Of a stretch of 64,000 nt of DNA, positions 44,767 to 54,329 are shown piece after piece. The notes under the pieces were generated by a model. The model did no database searches. It had not been told where the DNA came from and saw only the letters and a list, made by a program, of their open reading frames with translations. The DNA is taken from IMG/VR virus record IMGVR_UViG_3300030012_002528, positions 28,262-92,261 of that record; one strand, 5' to 3'. Source of the DNA: a virus. Both the position numbers and the translations under genes were made by a program. Within the stretch, counting starts at the first letter, position 1. The number at the start of each line of letters is the position of its first letter.

Positions 44767-45637
44767 AATGGGAAGTAGGGGACGAATGGTAAGGGAGATT
44801 CAGTCCTTTTTAGGTGCTGTCGATGTAGATGGCATATTTGGTCCTCAAACAGAGGATGCAGTAAAGACCTTTCAAAAGGTCAGAGGTTTAGTGGTTGATG
44901 GACTTGTTGGTCCTAAGACACTAGAGGCTATGAGTCTACTAGATACGGATTTAACCGTAGACAAAGCTATCGATTCAAAGTTTACTTATGACACTCATTA
45001 CCTGCCTACAGGAGAGTATCTAAACGGTCCTACCACAAAGGAGTATGCGTTCTTGCATTTCACAGCAGGATGGCACAATCCTTACAAGTGTATCGACCAT
45101 TGGGGCAGAGACAGTAGAGGACGTATTGCAACTGAGTTTGTGTTAGGAGGTCCTTCTATTAAGGGTGACGATGATACCTATGATGGTAGAATGGTACAAG
45201 CCTTCCCATCAGGAGCTTATGCTTGGCATATCGGTAGGAATGGTTCTCAGTATATGCACGAGCATTCTGTAGGATTAGAAATTTGCAACTGGGGCTATCT
45301 TAAAGGGGGTAAGACTTGGGCAGGGGTAAAAGCAGACCCTTCTCAATTTGTAACTTTAGCTGAACCTTTCAAGGGGATGAGTCAGTGGCACAGGTTCTCA
45401 GATGCACAGATAGAGAAAGTTCGTGAGTGGCTATACTTCATTGCTGAGAGAGACGGTATTGATATCCGTGAGGGTCTTCCTAAATGGATTAAGCAAGAGG
45501 GTGCAAAGGCTTTTGAATGGAAAGAAGAAGCATACAGAGGTTTGATTAAGGGTGTGTTGTCCCATACAAACACAAACAAGGGTAAGTGTGATATTCACCC
45601 ACAACAGGAGATGATGGATATGTTAGTCAGCTTATGA
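44756..45637 (+). CDS. N-acetylmuramoyl-L-alanine amidase with peptidoglycan-binding domain
   Basis: Residues 1-60 are a PG_binding_1 domain (MVREIQSFLG, VDGIFGPQTEDAVKTFQ). The rest is an amidase_2 domain with FLHFTAG (first zinc His), WHIGRNGSQYMHEHSVGLEI and SHTNTNKGKCDIH, in which His and Cys are eight residues apart like His122 and Cys130 of T7 lysozyme. It has no signal peptide, so it needs a holin to reach the wall. It probably acts as the main endolysin. Confidence 0.92.
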   Translation: MVYRMGSRGRMVREIQSFLGAVDVDGIFGPQTEDAVKTFQKVRGLVVDGLVGPKTLEAMSLLDTDLTVDKAIDSKFTYDTHYLPTGEYLNGPTTKEYAFLHFTAGWHNPYKCIDHWGRDSRGRIATEFVLGGPSIKGDDDTYDGRMVQAFPSGAYAWHIGRNGSQYMHEHSVGLEICNWGYLKGGKTWAGVKADPSQFVTLAEPFKGMSQWHRFSDAQIEKVREWLYFIAERDGIDIREGLPKWIKQEGAKAFEWKEEAYRGLIKGVLSHTNTNKGKCDIHPQQEMMDMLVSL

Positions 45638-46767
45638 TGAAGATAGGTTTAAATATGATTGTAAGAGACGAAGGTAAAGTTATTAAACGTGTCTTAGATA
45701 GTGTTGCTCCTCTTATCGACTGGTACACAATAGTGGATACAGGGTCTGAGGACAACACTAAAGCAATCATTAAAGAGGTAATGGATGGTCACGGTGTTGA
45801 AGGTGAAATAGTAGACCACGAATGGTTAAGTTTCAGTGACGCTAGAAATAAGGCTATACAGTCTATGAAAGGTAAGGCTGACTGGGGATTCATTATTGAT
45901 GCTGATGAGCAACTTATTTTAGATAACTTAAATAAGGAGGAACTGTTGTCTTTTCTAGACGGTCATAATCAAGCTGATGTGACGGTCAATTTTGGAGGCA
46001 CAACCTACAATCGAAACGCATTCTTGAACGTAAACTACGATTGGGAATGGGTGGGCCCCTGTCACTCTTATCTTAGATTAAATAAAGGAGCTGTTAGTAA
46101 TGCAGGAATTAGACAGGACATTGTAATCAAAGTCAATACAGATGGTAATAGTTGGGGAAACTCTACCGTATCGGATTTGAAAATAAAGTATACGACCAAG
46201 GCTCTCATACTAGAAGACTATCTAGAAAAGGACCCTAGTCCTAGATGGGTATTTTATATAGCTAACTCCTACAAAGATGCCTTTGAATACGAGAAAGCAA
46301 TTGAATGGTACGAGAAGAGGCTTGAAATGGATGGGTATTGGGAAGAGAAGTATATGTCTCAGCTCTATATGGGGGAATGTTTAGTGAAAATGGGAGCAGA
46401 AAATAAAGATATCATTCATAAATTGTCTTTATGTTCTCAACTTGACCCTAAAAGAGCAGAGCACCTTTATAAGATAGCATTATTGTACCAAGAGGAGGGT
46501 AATTGGCAAATGTCGTATATGATTACTAAATTTGCTACAGAAAAGTTACCTAATAGCCCATATCCTAAGTCAAGCCTTTTCCTTGATGATTCTGTTTATA
46601 ATTGGAAGATGCTAGACATCCACTCCTTAAGTTGCTACAGAATGGGTTACAAAGGGGAAGTAATGCAACTCATTCACTTCCTGCAGTATGCTATCAAGCA
46701 TAACAACGTACCTTCTGCTCATCTAGAAAGAATAGAAAAGAATATAGAACACTTTTATAATATGTAA
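45634..46767 (+). CDS. Family 2 glycosyltransferase
   Basis: The N-terminal 200 residues are a GT2 domain of the SPbeta-like type: IGLNMIVRDEGKVIKRVLDS, IVDTGSEDNT and GFIIDADEQL with the DxD metal-binding site. The C-terminal 170 residues are helical with TPR-like spacing (WVFYIANSYKDAFEYEKAIE). It could modify host surface sugars, phage DNA or virion proteins; the target is not visible. Confidence 0.85.
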   Translation: MMKIGLNMIVRDEGKVIKRVLDSVAPLIDWYTIVDTGSEDNTKAIIKEVMDGHGVEGEIVDHEWLSFSDARNKAIQSMKGKADWGFIIDADEQLILDNLNKEELLSFLDGHNQADVTVNFGGTTYNRNAFLNVNYDWEWVGPCHSYLRLNKGAVSNAGIRQDIVIKVNTDGNSWGNSTVSDLKIKYTTKALILEDYLEKDPSPRWVFYIANSYKDAFEYEKAIEWYEKRLEMDGYWEEKYMSQLYMGECLVKMGAENKDIIHKLSLCSQLDPKRAEHLYKIALLYQEEGNWQMSYMITKFATEKLPNSPYPKSSLFLDDSVYNWKMLDIHSLSCYRMGYKGEVMQLIHFLQYAIKHNNVPSAHLERIEKNIEHFYNM

Positions 46768-46778
46768 TTAAATTAGAC

Positions 46779-46868
46779 ATGGAATTATTAATAATAGGTG
46801 GGATAATAGTAATTGTATTTGGAGTGATAGCTCTAATAGATTTTATTTTTCCCGATAAAAAAGATTAA
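46779..46868 (+). CDS. Tiny membrane peptide (29 aa)
   Basis: ATG 46779 opens a frame that is a single hydrophobic helix (LLIIGGIIVIVFGVIALI) with an acidic-basic end. It fits exactly between its neighbours. Function unknown. Confidence 0.45.
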   Translation: MELLIIGGIIVIVFGVIALIDFIFPDKKD

Positions 46869-46870
46869 GT

Positions 46871-47413
46871 ATGTATATAAACTTTGATGTCCTCGACAAA
46901 GCACAGATGACGTATCCTTCATTTGTTCTTCTCATTGCTGTTAAACAAAACGACTGCGATAAACTATGGATGGATTCTGACCATGTAGAAAAGTATATGA
47001 GTCTATTACTGAGAGATGGGCTAGTTGACCATCGTAAATCAGATAGTTGGTATAAGATAACAAAGAAAGGTAATGCGTTTCTGAGAGACGTAGGTACTGC
47101 AGGTGTTACTGATGAAGTAAAAGCAACTTTCCTAAAGTTAGTACAACTATATAAAGACTATGGTCGTAATGTAGGTAGTGCAAATAAAGCATTAAAAGTT
47201 TTTGCTCAGTTTGTTGAGGAAACCAAAAATTTGTTTACCTTTGACCTTATTGTAGAAACCGTAGAGGAGTATCTAGTGAACAGCGAACCACAATATACGG
47301 CAAGGTTAGACTTATTTATTTGGAAGCCTGCTAATGCTTACGCTCGTAAGTTTACGATTGAAGACAGCAGACTCTACACAAAATGCAGACAAAATGCCAA
47401 TAGTATCAGCTAA
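46871..47413 (+). CDS. Putative helicase loader or winged-helix protein (180 aa)
   Basis: Residues 1-75 look like a winged helix (HVEKYMSLLLRDGLVDHRKS, WYKITKKGNAFL). The C-terminal half is helical. It overlaps the DnaB-like helicase gene by 20 nt, the usual position for a helicase loader or replication accessory protein in phages, which is the basis of the call. A regulatory DNA-binding role is an alternative. Confidence 0.55.
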   Translation: MYINFDVLDKAQMTYPSFVLLIAVKQNDCDKLWMDSDHVEKYMSLLLRDGLVDHRKSDSWYKITKKGNAFLRDVGTAGVTDEVKATFLKLVQLYKDYGRNVGSANKALKVFAQFVEETKNLFTFDLIVETVEEYLVNSEPQYTARLDLFIWKPANAYARKFTIEDSRLYTKCRQNANSIS

Positions 47414-48392
47414 ACAAAAAACAGACGAGGCTGTAAAAAGTATAGCCCAATTTCAATCAGGTCAAATCAAGCCTATTTCTACAGGCTTTGAGTGGCTCGA
47501 TAAACACTTATTAGGAGGGTTTCTACCCTCCACTATAATGACCATTGGCGGTCTATCTAACCATGGTAAGACGTATCTGATGCAGAAGCTAGAGAACTAC
47601 GTTCTTGATACATCTGAGGACGTTGTATTACTGCGATGCAATTGGGAATCAGCTGTATATAAGCTTCTTCTTAGAAAGATAACGCAGAAGACAAATATGA
47701 AGATGTCAGAGGTCTTATTTAACCTTCCTGAAGGGAAGAACCTAGAGGACATCAAAGAGATATGTCAACAAGAGCGAAGAGATGGTCTATTCTACTCTGA
47801 AGAACCTGTGACAGCTTGTCAGTTCGGAGAGGAGGTGGCAACATTTTTGCAGAGTAACATAGACAAGAAGGTCATGATAACAATCGACCACGTTGGCCTG
47901 GTGAAAGGAAGAGAGAAGTCTGAAATAGATGCCCTTTTCGAAGAGATGAATAAGCTCAAGAAAATGCATCCTTATGTGTTCTTTGTTCCTCTGATGCAAC
48001 TCAAGAGAGACCTTCTTGATAGAGTTGGAAACCACCCATCAGAAGCACCTCGCCAGTTAGACTTTTATGGCTCTGACCAGCTGTTTCAGTTGTCAGACCT
48101 AGTTATGGCTGTATACAACCCTTATAAGGTTGGAGCAGTCGGTAAGTATATGGTGTTTTCCAAATATGGCTACGAGTACGTAGACATGGAGTTCATTGTC
48201 GAAGGAGGGGGAAAATATAACCACTTCAAGCCAGAGGGTAATTACTTTTACCATATGCTTAAATCAAGAGACATCGAAGATATGGAAGGCTTCGAAGATG
48301 TTTGGGTAGAAAAACTATTTGATGTGAGAGAACCTGAAGATGTGGATAAAACGTCCGAAGAAGTTAATGATAGTTTAGAAGATATTTTGTAA
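47394..48392 (+). CDS. DnaB-like replicative helicase
   Basis: A 332-residue RecA-fold ATPase: FEWLDKHLLGGFLPSTIMTI, Walker A GGLSNHGKT, Walker B VMITIDHVGLV, and FVPLMQLKRDLLD as the DnaB motif with Gln and Arg. It corresponds to the C-terminal domain of DnaB; the N-terminal domain of cellular DnaB is missing. Start at ATG 47394, within the end of the previous gene. It would unwind DNA ahead of the polymerase. Confidence 0.85.
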   Translation: MPIVSAKQKTDEAVKSIAQFQSGQIKPISTGFEWLDKHLLGGFLPSTIMTIGGLSNHGKTYLMQKLENYVLDTSEDVVLLRCNWESAVYKLLLRKITQKTNMKMSEVLFNLPEGKNLEDIKEICQQERRDGLFYSEEPVTACQFGEEVATFLQSNIDKKVMITIDHVGLVKGREKSEIDALFEEMNKLKKMHPYVFFVPLMQLKRDLLDRVGNHPSEAPRQLDFYGSDQLFQLSDLVMAVYNPYKVGAVGKYMVFSKYGYEYVDMEFIVEGGGKYNHFKPEGNYFYHMLKSRDIEDMEGFEDVWVEKLFDVREPEDVDKTSEEVNDSLEDIL

Positions 48393-48421
48393 TTTAGTAT
48401 TATTGTTTTTAAAAACCAGTT

Positions 48422-48829
48422 ATGGATAAATTTACCAAGAAGGGAGCCGCAGCGGCCCAAGAGACTACAGCTGCACAACAACCTCCAGTTGATAATTTCA
48501 ACTATGAGACTATTGAGAATGAAATGTATGCGCCTGATACGGAGCTTACTATTTTTGGGGCGGAAATGATGCAGATAAAAGGCAGACTTGAGAAGTATCT
48601 TCACGAGAATACTCAGCCTGTATTTGGTCCTGATAACCAACCTATCGGACACTTTATGCAACCTCATGCGCGTCCTATTGCTGACTTGTATGGTCTTGTC
48701 TATCGTACCCTTCATAGAAGATTCTTTGAAGAAGGTAAGACTATGGACTTTGATACGTATAAGTCTAAAATGCAAACTTTAGCTATGGAAGCTGAAGAAA
48801 AGGAAGTAGCTGAAGCTGCTGCTGAATAA
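48422..48829 (+). CDS. Hypothetical protein with acidic C-terminus (135 aa)
   Basis: An Ala/Gln-rich N-terminus, a middle domain (HARPIADLYGLVYRTLHRRF) and an Ala/Glu-rich acidic C-terminal helix. No family is recognised. It is the last plus-strand gene before the strong terminator and the strand switch. Confidence 0.65.
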   Translation: MDKFTKKGAAAAQETTAAQQPPVDNFNYETIENEMYAPDTELTIFGAEMMQIKGRLEKYLHENTQPVFGPDNQPIGHFMQPHARPIADLYGLVYRTLHRRFFEEGKTMDFDTYKSKMQTLAMEAEEKEVAEAAAE

Positions 48830-48851
48830 TAAAGTACTGGTACTCAGTGTG

Positions 48852-48877
48852 GGGGAGCTAATGCTCCCCTTTTTTTA
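48852..48877 (+). terminator. Rho-independent terminator at the strand switch
   Basis: GGGGAGC-TAAT-GCTCCCC followed by eight T; it ends the rightward operon at the point where minus-strand genes converge. Confidence 0.92.
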
Positions 48878-48880
48878 TGC

Positions 48881-48988
48881 CTAAAATATAAAATGTTTAA
48901 TGGCTACGTAAGTCATCGTGCCTAGAAGTCCTACCATTAGTGCCCAGCAAAAAAGATATAACTTCCACATCGCTTTTCCCCAACTCAT
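48881..48988 (-). CDS. Small membrane protein (35 aa)
   Basis: On the minus strand ATG 48988 opens a 35-residue frame with a basic N-terminus (MSWGKAMWKLY) and one hydrophobic helix. It is the last gene of the leftward operon, 11 bases after the stop of the 1772-residue protein. Confidence 0.5.
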   Translation of the reverse strand: MSWGKAMWKLYLFCWALMVGLLGTMTYVAIKHFIF

Positions 48989-48999
48989 ACTTGTAAATT

Positions 49000-51900
49000 T
49001 TATTTATCGTCAGATACAGCGTTAAGTAATAACTCAGACGTAGAAGGTATAACATTCTGTCTGAAGAACACATTAGAAGACCGTATAGCTCCTGCTGGGT
49101 CATCAGACAACAAAGGAGCGTAGATATTCTTCACAGGCGTAAGTTTAATCATCTTGGCCTGGTTCTTAGTTAATCCTTCATAAGGACCTTTAGTTACTTC
49201 ATCTCCTGCATCGTAAATAAAGCTAGGCAGCTCTGTGAAAGTCTTGATAGTATTCACACCAGCAGCAGGAGAGTCTAATATTTTGAGGAAGTCTCCTGCA
49301 CCTAAAGCAGTCGTAGAGATAGACTCGACAAAAGCTCTTGAGGAAATGTATGCCATATACTGACTACTCCAGCTTTCATCATTTTCATCATCATCCCCTG
49401 CTAAATTAGCTAACATATACAAGGCAAAGAGGCCTGTGATTGTATACATACCTCTTCCCATTCTTCGAAGGTTAGATTTCTCATTCTCGCTTAAATCAAG
49501 GTTGTTTTCTACAGCGTTTGCATTTGCTCCTGCTGTTAACATATAAGAACCCATTATAGCTAGGTCACGGAATCCTCCTCCCTGTTTGAATGCATCAGAA
49601 GAGAATAGTCTACCTGCTGTACGGTAATTACCTTCATCCTCTGTACCTGTAATATAATCAAAGTCTTTTTTCTTGAACCTTCCTTCTATACCTCTCTGGA
49701 GGAATCCTCGGTGCATATATAATAATGCTCCAATTGGATGTTTAGAAAATAAAGCTCTTTCTTCTTGCGAAGTCTGACCTTCAATCATATTATGTGCATT
49801 TTCGGCAGTTCTATTTATAAATGCTGCCGTTGTGTCAATATCTTGTTCTAACACACCATCTTTAATCATCTTAGCTCTATCTATTTCCATAGAGTTAGAT
49901 GTAGGCTTAAGGTAGTTGTAAAAAGAATTAGGTCGCATAGCAGTCCATGCTGTATCTATTTCTTGCTTAGTCATGTTAGGATTCCTTTTCTGCATCTCAA
50001 CATTGAACTGTTGTCTGTTGATGAACCTGGATTTTCCTGTGACTTCATCTTTGTACAGACGGTTGTTATCATATACTGCCATTATAGCTACAACTCCGTT
50101 AGTTTTACTAAACAGTTCATAAGCAAGATATCCTGGATTTGCCCTCATAACAGAACGATTAGCTCTGTTAGTGAATATACCTTTGGTCATTTGCTCTTGT
50201 CTCGCTATACCTGAAAAGTTAAGTAAATTATCACCGATACTTTTCTGTACGAGTTTACCTGATTCCAAAAACATCCTAGGAACTGTCTTAGATGCATTTA
50301 ATTGAGCCCAATTAAGACTTTCATCACTGAAATATTTTTTGGTAGCCGCAAGCACTCTCCTCTGTGTTGTAGAAGTTATCTGACCTACAACAGGTACATA
50401 TATATTAAATGCAAGGTTAGCGTTAGACACAAACTTGTATAATGCTCTTAATATTTTTGTAACTGATATTTTGGTACCAAAAACAGAAAACTCTCCCATA
50501 TCTGTACTCTTGTTTCCATACATAAATGAATCGAGCCAAGAGTCGAGTTTTGTTAAGGTATTAGTCAATGCTTTTCCGTCAGGGGTTTGCGAATTGGCTA
50601 CCGTATCTCTCATTAAGTTAATATCCGTGATGATTTTACCTTTCTCAGAATAGTTATAGGCCATTTGAGCATAACTCATGTACATATATCCTATATCTTT
50701 GGTAAGTTCTCCAGGGTCTTCCATTAACTTTGTAAAGTATCTTGGGATACTTTTTGTATTAACTCCAAATGCTTTGTTAGACCTTTCTCCAAAGTCTTCA
50801 TCGTAATTATCGACTACGAAGTTTCTTTTAAACCAAGCTTTAAGTTTTGGACCAGATACCGCACTCTCGTTAGCGTAACGTCTAACTTGAGGTAACTGGT
50901 AATATCCGTTAGAAATGTCTGCCTTCCTATCTAGCTCTCTTTTGAGTTCTAGGAAATATTCTCTAGCTTCAAACAGGTTTTTGTTGCGAGTAGGATTTTT
51001 AGAGTAAATATCACCTTTGTCTATTCCAAATAATTCAAAATATTCTTGGTCAAAATACTTATCCTGCATTTCTTGACTCAGCTTAGGCTGAGGAGCCCCT
51101 TTTTGTGCGAGTTCTTCGTTAAAATTAGGATTTAAAAACTGCTGGTCAACAGAAGTCATTTCCCACAAGAACTTAGGCTTTGGAGTCCTTTCTAATAGAT
51201 ATCCATTTTCAATAGGCGTAAAAGATGTATAGTATGACTTAGAAGGAACAGGTCTTCCAAATCGGTCTTTCTTGCCTCTTATAGTATTCTCATATAACCA
51301 GTTAGATAATGCTCTAGGGTCATTAAGTTGTTTAATTCTTTTAAGTTCCTTCTGGAATGAGGAGTTACCCATCCTTTCGAAATCAATTTTACCATCTGCC
51401 CAATTACCTTGGAAGCTTCTTAAGAATGAATCAATCATATCTAATTCAGCTCTTACGACCTGGTTTCTGTCTACTGCTGCTCCATCTATTTCTCCAGAGA
51501 TACTAGAAGAACGGTAAGGCTTCAATAAGTTTTGTTTTTTCTGTCTTAAAGCATCATAGATATCTTGCAGTGAACTGTTCTCATCAAGTTTAGTAACCTG
51601 TAGAGTACCGTTTACTTCTCTAGTAAGGAGCAAGTTCTGAGTAGCTCTTATTTTGAAGTCTAGTAGGCCTCCTGCTGCTTGTAAAGCTGCTTCAGTGTCG
51701 TCTACGTCTACCTCAAACTCTGAAGTGTCATAATCAATGTCATAGGACTGATATGCAAAAGTCGATAACCATAATTTATAATCAGCTTTACTTAAAGTTC
51801 TTTCTGCTTCTTGTCTTGCTTGTTCGAACCTTGCTTCAGCTTCAGGAGATATTTCAGCATCAGATGCGCTAAAATAGTCTCTAATGTCTAATGCTATAGC

Positions 51901-54318
51901 TAATTCTAAATCATCCTTTAGAGTTCCATCAGAGTTGTACATAGACTGCATCGCTTTGATGTCAGAATAAATTTGTTTTAACTCTGCATTATCAGCTACA
52001 GTGATGTTATTATAATTTACTTTTCCTGTAGTCTTGTCGTAGTACTTAGAAAGTATTTTGTTTTTAGAAGCAGAGTAGTCTCTAAGAATGTCTTGTGCTT
52101 GTTGTAGTCGTCTGCTACTCTTAGTTATGTAGTTGACTCCTGTTTTTCTATCTGCAAGTTTTGCATAAAACTCAGCAGTGAATCGAGTTTCAGTCCACTT
52201 TTGAGAGTGAGCAAGCATAGCAGCTCTCCACGAATCCCTAATTTTAGCATCTTTGACTAAGAACTGAGGGTCTGATTTATCTAGAGTAGCTAACTGCTTC
52301 TCATATTCCTCATTGATTTTATTAATTTCTTCTTGCTTATCTTTGAGATACTCTCGCATCTTCCAAGGGTTAAGCATAAAACCATCCTTCATTAGTTTTG
52401 CCGTGTCTTCTCTAGACAACCCTAGTCTTTGTTGAAGGTCTACCATATCTCCGTAAACACGGTCAGTATGTTGCTTAACTAGCTCTACTGATTTAAGGTA
52501 TAGAGCTGCTATAAGTTTAAGAGCAGGGTGTCCTGCACTTTCGTAAAAAGAGTAAACTTTAGCATTGAACCATGAAAGGTCCTCATATACATTTGTAGAT
52601 AATTTAATTAATTCATTATTAACATCCTCCTGTGATGCTTTTGCCCCTAAAGTAGTTTTAAGTTCTAATTTAGTCTTTGCTTTGGCAAGTCCTCTAAAGT
52701 CAGAAATATTTTCTTGGACACTACTTTTTAACTGATTAGAAAGCTCTTTTAGTCTTGCTATATCAGACTGACTAATTTGTCCCAAAGGATTATTATCAGC
52801 AGCATTTCCTATTTCTCCCTCTATTGTCTCTAAAAAGTTATCTATCATTTTTAGGAACTGAGGAATATTTTGATAAAACGTAATTAAGTTTTGAGCGTTA
52901 ACATTGCCCAAATGTCCTAACATATTTTCATACCCTACTTCCTTCCGCTGAGCCATCGTAGCTTTTGCATCTCTAATAGCTGTATTGGTTCGCTGCATAT
53001 CCTGTGAAAGAGACATAAGAGAGGCGTGTAACGCTCTCATATAATCAGCTTGACCAATAGACTCGATGATTTTTTGTATCTGTGCTCTTTTTTGATTAGT
53101 AAAGCTCCTTGCAGTGCCCTTACTTAAAGAGTTGTACACTTGTTGCATCTGTCTTAGGAAATTAGTAAGACTATCTTGTATCTGTTGGTCTTGTGCCGTT
53201 GCTGCGTAATATACTTCTCTAGACTGTACTGCACTAAAACCCTCAGTTCTTCCTTCTCTTACACCTAAAGAAATATCATCTAATACTTTACCAAAGTCTC
53301 TAAAGAACTCCTGATTTGCATCAGTTACTCTAAACATATCAAAGAACCTTTGGATAGCATCTCCTAAAGGTTGAAAAATACTCTCTCTAAATTGATTAGC
53401 AGTTCTTGTAATAGCGTTTCTCGGAGAGTCTTCTTTCAGGTTCTTTATCATTCTTTCAGCAAGAATCTTACCTAAGACCTCTTTTCGCACCATTCTTTCC
53501 AAAGCTTGTCCTGATGCTTGTTTTGAATACAACTGTCTGTACTTAGCAGCCTCTGCCTTGTAAACGTCAGTTTCAGGTATCCTCTCTAACATAGAATCAA
53601 TGATGCCTTGGTCATTAAAATATTCTACGGCAAAGTGGGCTACCTCCTCTGAAAGTTGGTCTACACTTCTGTCGTTTGAGACTGCAATCACTTGTTCCAT
53701 TATGTCCGCTAATGCTTCTACAGTGGGAGGTACTCCGTTTTTCTTGGAGTACTGCTCAATGTATTGGTCCATGCTGACTACAGAAATACCCATAGATGTG
53801 GCAAAGTCCCTTAGTTTCTGTAAAACTTGACTATTTGTATCTAATGTTGCAGGTCTTTTGGCTCTCTGTGTTTCTTCTATGATTACTTCATCAAGCATTT
53901 TAATTTTCATAGAAGTTTTGAGACCTCTGACTTTATTGAAAGTCGTACTTAAGTCGTCTCCTGCTTTAAACCTTTCGTAGTAATTATCTACATTAAGTTC
54001 TACAACCTCATTAGTAGTCGAGTCTCTAAAGGACTTTACAGGGGAGTTCTGTTGGTCCATTAAGACCTCGTCTAAAACAACATACCTGTCTCCTGTCTTG
54101 CTATCTTCTATAACAGATGCAAAATCAGTTGACTCGAACATGTCAGAAATTTTCTGAAGTACAGCAATTTCATTTATGTTATTTGTTAATTTGTAAACAT
54201 ACTGATTAGGTTCAGGAATAGCTTTTAATTTACCTGAATTAATATCAGAAAGCACCGCAGCTTTAAGTAAATTTTTATTTGGATATGTTATCCCTTTGTA
54301 TTTAAATGAACACGCCAT
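49000..54318 (-). CDS. Giant virion-associated or polyvalent protein (1772 aa)
   Basis: A very long, mostly helical protein. Near residue 222 the segment LSEEVAHFAVEYF resembles a degenerate zinc-peptidase helix of polyvalent proteins. The N-terminal 130 residues are a small alpha/beta domain also hinted at in the 728-aa neighbour. A C-terminal part has a hydrophobic helix (residues about 1617-1636, ITGLFALYMLANLAG) before the end. Giant proteins in this place in Bacteroidota podoviruses are usually packaged and ejected with the DNA; that is an inference. Confidence 0.65.
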   Translation of the reverse strand: MACSFKYKGITYPNKNLLKAAVLSDINSGKLKAIPEPNQYVYKLTNNINEIAVLQKISDMFESTDFASVIEDSKTGDRYVVLDEVLMDQQNSPVKSFRDSTTNEVVELNVDNYYERFKAGDDLSTTFNKVRGLKTSMKIKMLDEVIIEETQRAKRPATLDTNSQVLQKLRDFATSMGISVVSMDQYIEQYSKKNGVPPTVEALADIMEQVIAVSNDRSVDQLSEEVAHFAVEYFNDQGIIDSMLERIPETDVYKAEAAKYRQLYSKQASGQALERMVRKEVLGKILAERMIKNLKEDSPRNAITRTANQFRESIFQPLGDAIQRFFDMFRVTDANQEFFRDFGKVLDDISLGVREGRTEGFSAVQSREVYYAATAQDQQIQDSLTNFLRQMQQVYNSLSKGTARSFTNQKRAQIQKIIESIGQADYMRALHASLMSLSQDMQRTNTAIRDAKATMAQRKEVGYENMLGHLGNVNAQNLITFYQNIPQFLKMIDNFLETIEGEIGNAADNNPLGQISQSDIARLKELSNQLKSSVQENISDFRGLAKAKTKLELKTTLGAKASQEDVNNELIKLSTNVYEDLSWFNAKVYSFYESAGHPALKLIAALYLKSVELVKQHTDRVYGDMVDLQQRLGLSREDTAKLMKDGFMLNPWKMREYLKDKQEEINKINEEYEKQLATLDKSDPQFLVKDAKIRDSWRAAMLAHSQKWTETRFTAEFYAKLADRKTGVNYITKSSRRLQQAQDILRDYSASKNKILSKYYDKTTGKVNYNNITVADNAELKQIYSDIKAMQSMYNSDGTLKDDLELAIALDIRDYFSASDAEISPEAEARFEQARQEAERTLSKADYKLWLSTFAYQSYDIDYDTSEFEVDVDDTEAALQAAGGLLDFKIRATQNLLLTREVNGTLQVTKLDENSSLQDIYDALRQKKQNLLKPYRSSSISGEIDGAAVDRNQVVRAELDMIDSFLRSFQGNWADGKIDFERMGNSSFQKELKRIKQLNDPRALSNWLYENTIRGKKDRFGRPVPSKSYYTSFTPIENGYLLERTPKPKFLWEMTSVDQQFLNPNFNEELAQKGAPQPKLSQEMQDKYFDQEYFELFGIDKGDIYSKNPTRNKNLFEAREYFLELKRELDRKADISNGYYQLPQVRRYANESAVSGPKLKAWFKRNFVVDNYDEDFGERSNKAFGVNTKSIPRYFTKLMEDPGELTKDIGYMYMSYAQMAYNYSEKGKIITDINLMRDTVANSQTPDGKALTNTLTKLDSWLDSFMYGNKSTDMGEFSVFGTKISVTKILRALYKFVSNANLAFNIYVPVVGQITSTTQRRVLAATKKYFSDESLNWAQLNASKTVPRMFLESGKLVQKSIGDNLLNFSGIARQEQMTKGIFTNRANRSVMRANPGYLAYELFSKTNGVVAIMAVYDNNRLYKDEVTGKSRFINRQQFNVEMQKRNPNMTKQEIDTAWTAMRPNSFYNYLKPTSNSMEIDRAKMIKDGVLEQDIDTTAAFINRTAENAHNMIEGQTSQEERALFSKHPIGALLYMHRGFLQRGIEGRFKKKDFDYITGTEDEGNYRTAGRLFSSDAFKQGGGFRDLAIMGSYMLTAGANANAVENNLDLSENEKSNLRRMGRGMYTITGLFALYMLANLAGDDDENDESWSSQYMAYISSRAFVESISTTALGAGDFLKILDSPAAGVNTIKTFTELPSFIYDAGDEVTKGPYEGLTKNQAKMIKLTPVKNIYAPLLSDDPAGAIRSSNVFFRQNVIPSTSELLLNAVSDDK

Positions 54319-54329
54319 TAGTTTGGTTT

